This document shows positions 63,918-64,000 of a DNA stretch of 64,000 nucleotides, in pieces. Under the pieces are notes generated by a model. That model saw only the letters and a program-made list of their open reading frames with translations, was not told where the DNA came from and did no database searches. The DNA comes from Erinaceus europaeus. Its lineage: Eukaryota; Chordata; Mammalia; Eulipotyphla; Erinaceidae. The DNA lies in the NCBI RefSeq assembly GCF_950295315.1, contig NC_080164.1, forward strand, positions 6,952,082-7,016,081, written 5' to 3'. Within the stretch, counting starts at the first letter, position 1, and each line of letters opens with the position of its first letter. Made by a program: the position numbers and the translations under genes.

Positions 63918-64000
63918 TTTCTTTTCTTTTGCCTCCAAGATTATTGCTGGGGCTCAGTGCCTGCACCATGAATCCACTGCTCCTGTGCCAGTCCCTGTTC
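63918..64000 (-). repeat. SINE A long-form tail, cut by the window edge
   Basis: TTGCCTCCAAGATTATTGCT, CTGCACCATGAATCCACTGC, then the window ends. Confidence 0.7.

Overview
This is a mammalian nuclear DNA window. One protein-coding gene can be called with confidence, MSGN1 (mesogenin 1), and it lies in intergenic sequence packed with retrotransposons and tandem repeats. The dominant short repeats are tRNA-derived SINEs whose sequence I recognise from memory as hedgehog-type (Erinaceidae, for example Erinaceus europaeus). Abundant L1-type LINE 3' ends and several solo retroviral LTRs also fit a eulipotyphlan mammal. The species call is inference; the mammalian call is firm. SINE letters A to D and the name 'LINE family X' are my own labels.

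Layout. 1-13.5 kb: SINEs, a 5'-truncated L1 carrying a nested LTR, nested copies of LINE family X, and a long pyrimidine tract. 13.5-15.25 kb: a 1.7 kb CA-rich array with a higher-order pattern. 15.5-18.3 kb: SINEs, then low-repeat sequence leading to the MSGN1 promoter. 18.516-19.100 kb: the single-exon MSGN1 coding sequence on the plus strand. 19.10-20.2 kb: a 57-bp minisatellite starting directly at the stop codon. 20.2-26.95 kb: mostly low-repeat sequence with SINEs. 26.95-28.34 kb: a 1.4 kb TG/TATGTG array. 28.4-49 kb: dense SINEs and LINEs, a third long CA array (34.5-35.4 kb) and three LTRs (44.6-48.0 kb). 49.3-49.7 kb: a CpG-rich block with GC boxes and a TATA-like element, followed by a G-rich minisatellite. 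In human the gene downstream of MSGN1 on the same strand is KCNS3, so this block is a candidate KCNS3 promoter/first exon, by inference only. 50-64 kb: further SINEs, LINE X copies, two LTRs and a second long pyrimidine tract.

Functional content. MSGN1 is a bHLH transcription factor of presomitic mesoderm driven by Wnt/LEF-TCF and Tbx6. The sequence upstream holds two TCF/LEF-like motifs, a T-box-like half site and a TATA-like box, in line with that known logic. No other protein gene, tRNA, rRNA or CRISPR array is supported. The long open frames in the CA, TG and CCT arrays and in the minisatellite are products of repeat composition. The most informative structures are the nested transposons, many with readable target-site duplications (TSDs), and the expanded tandem arrays around MSGN1. 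I see no evidence of a wholly new biological system.
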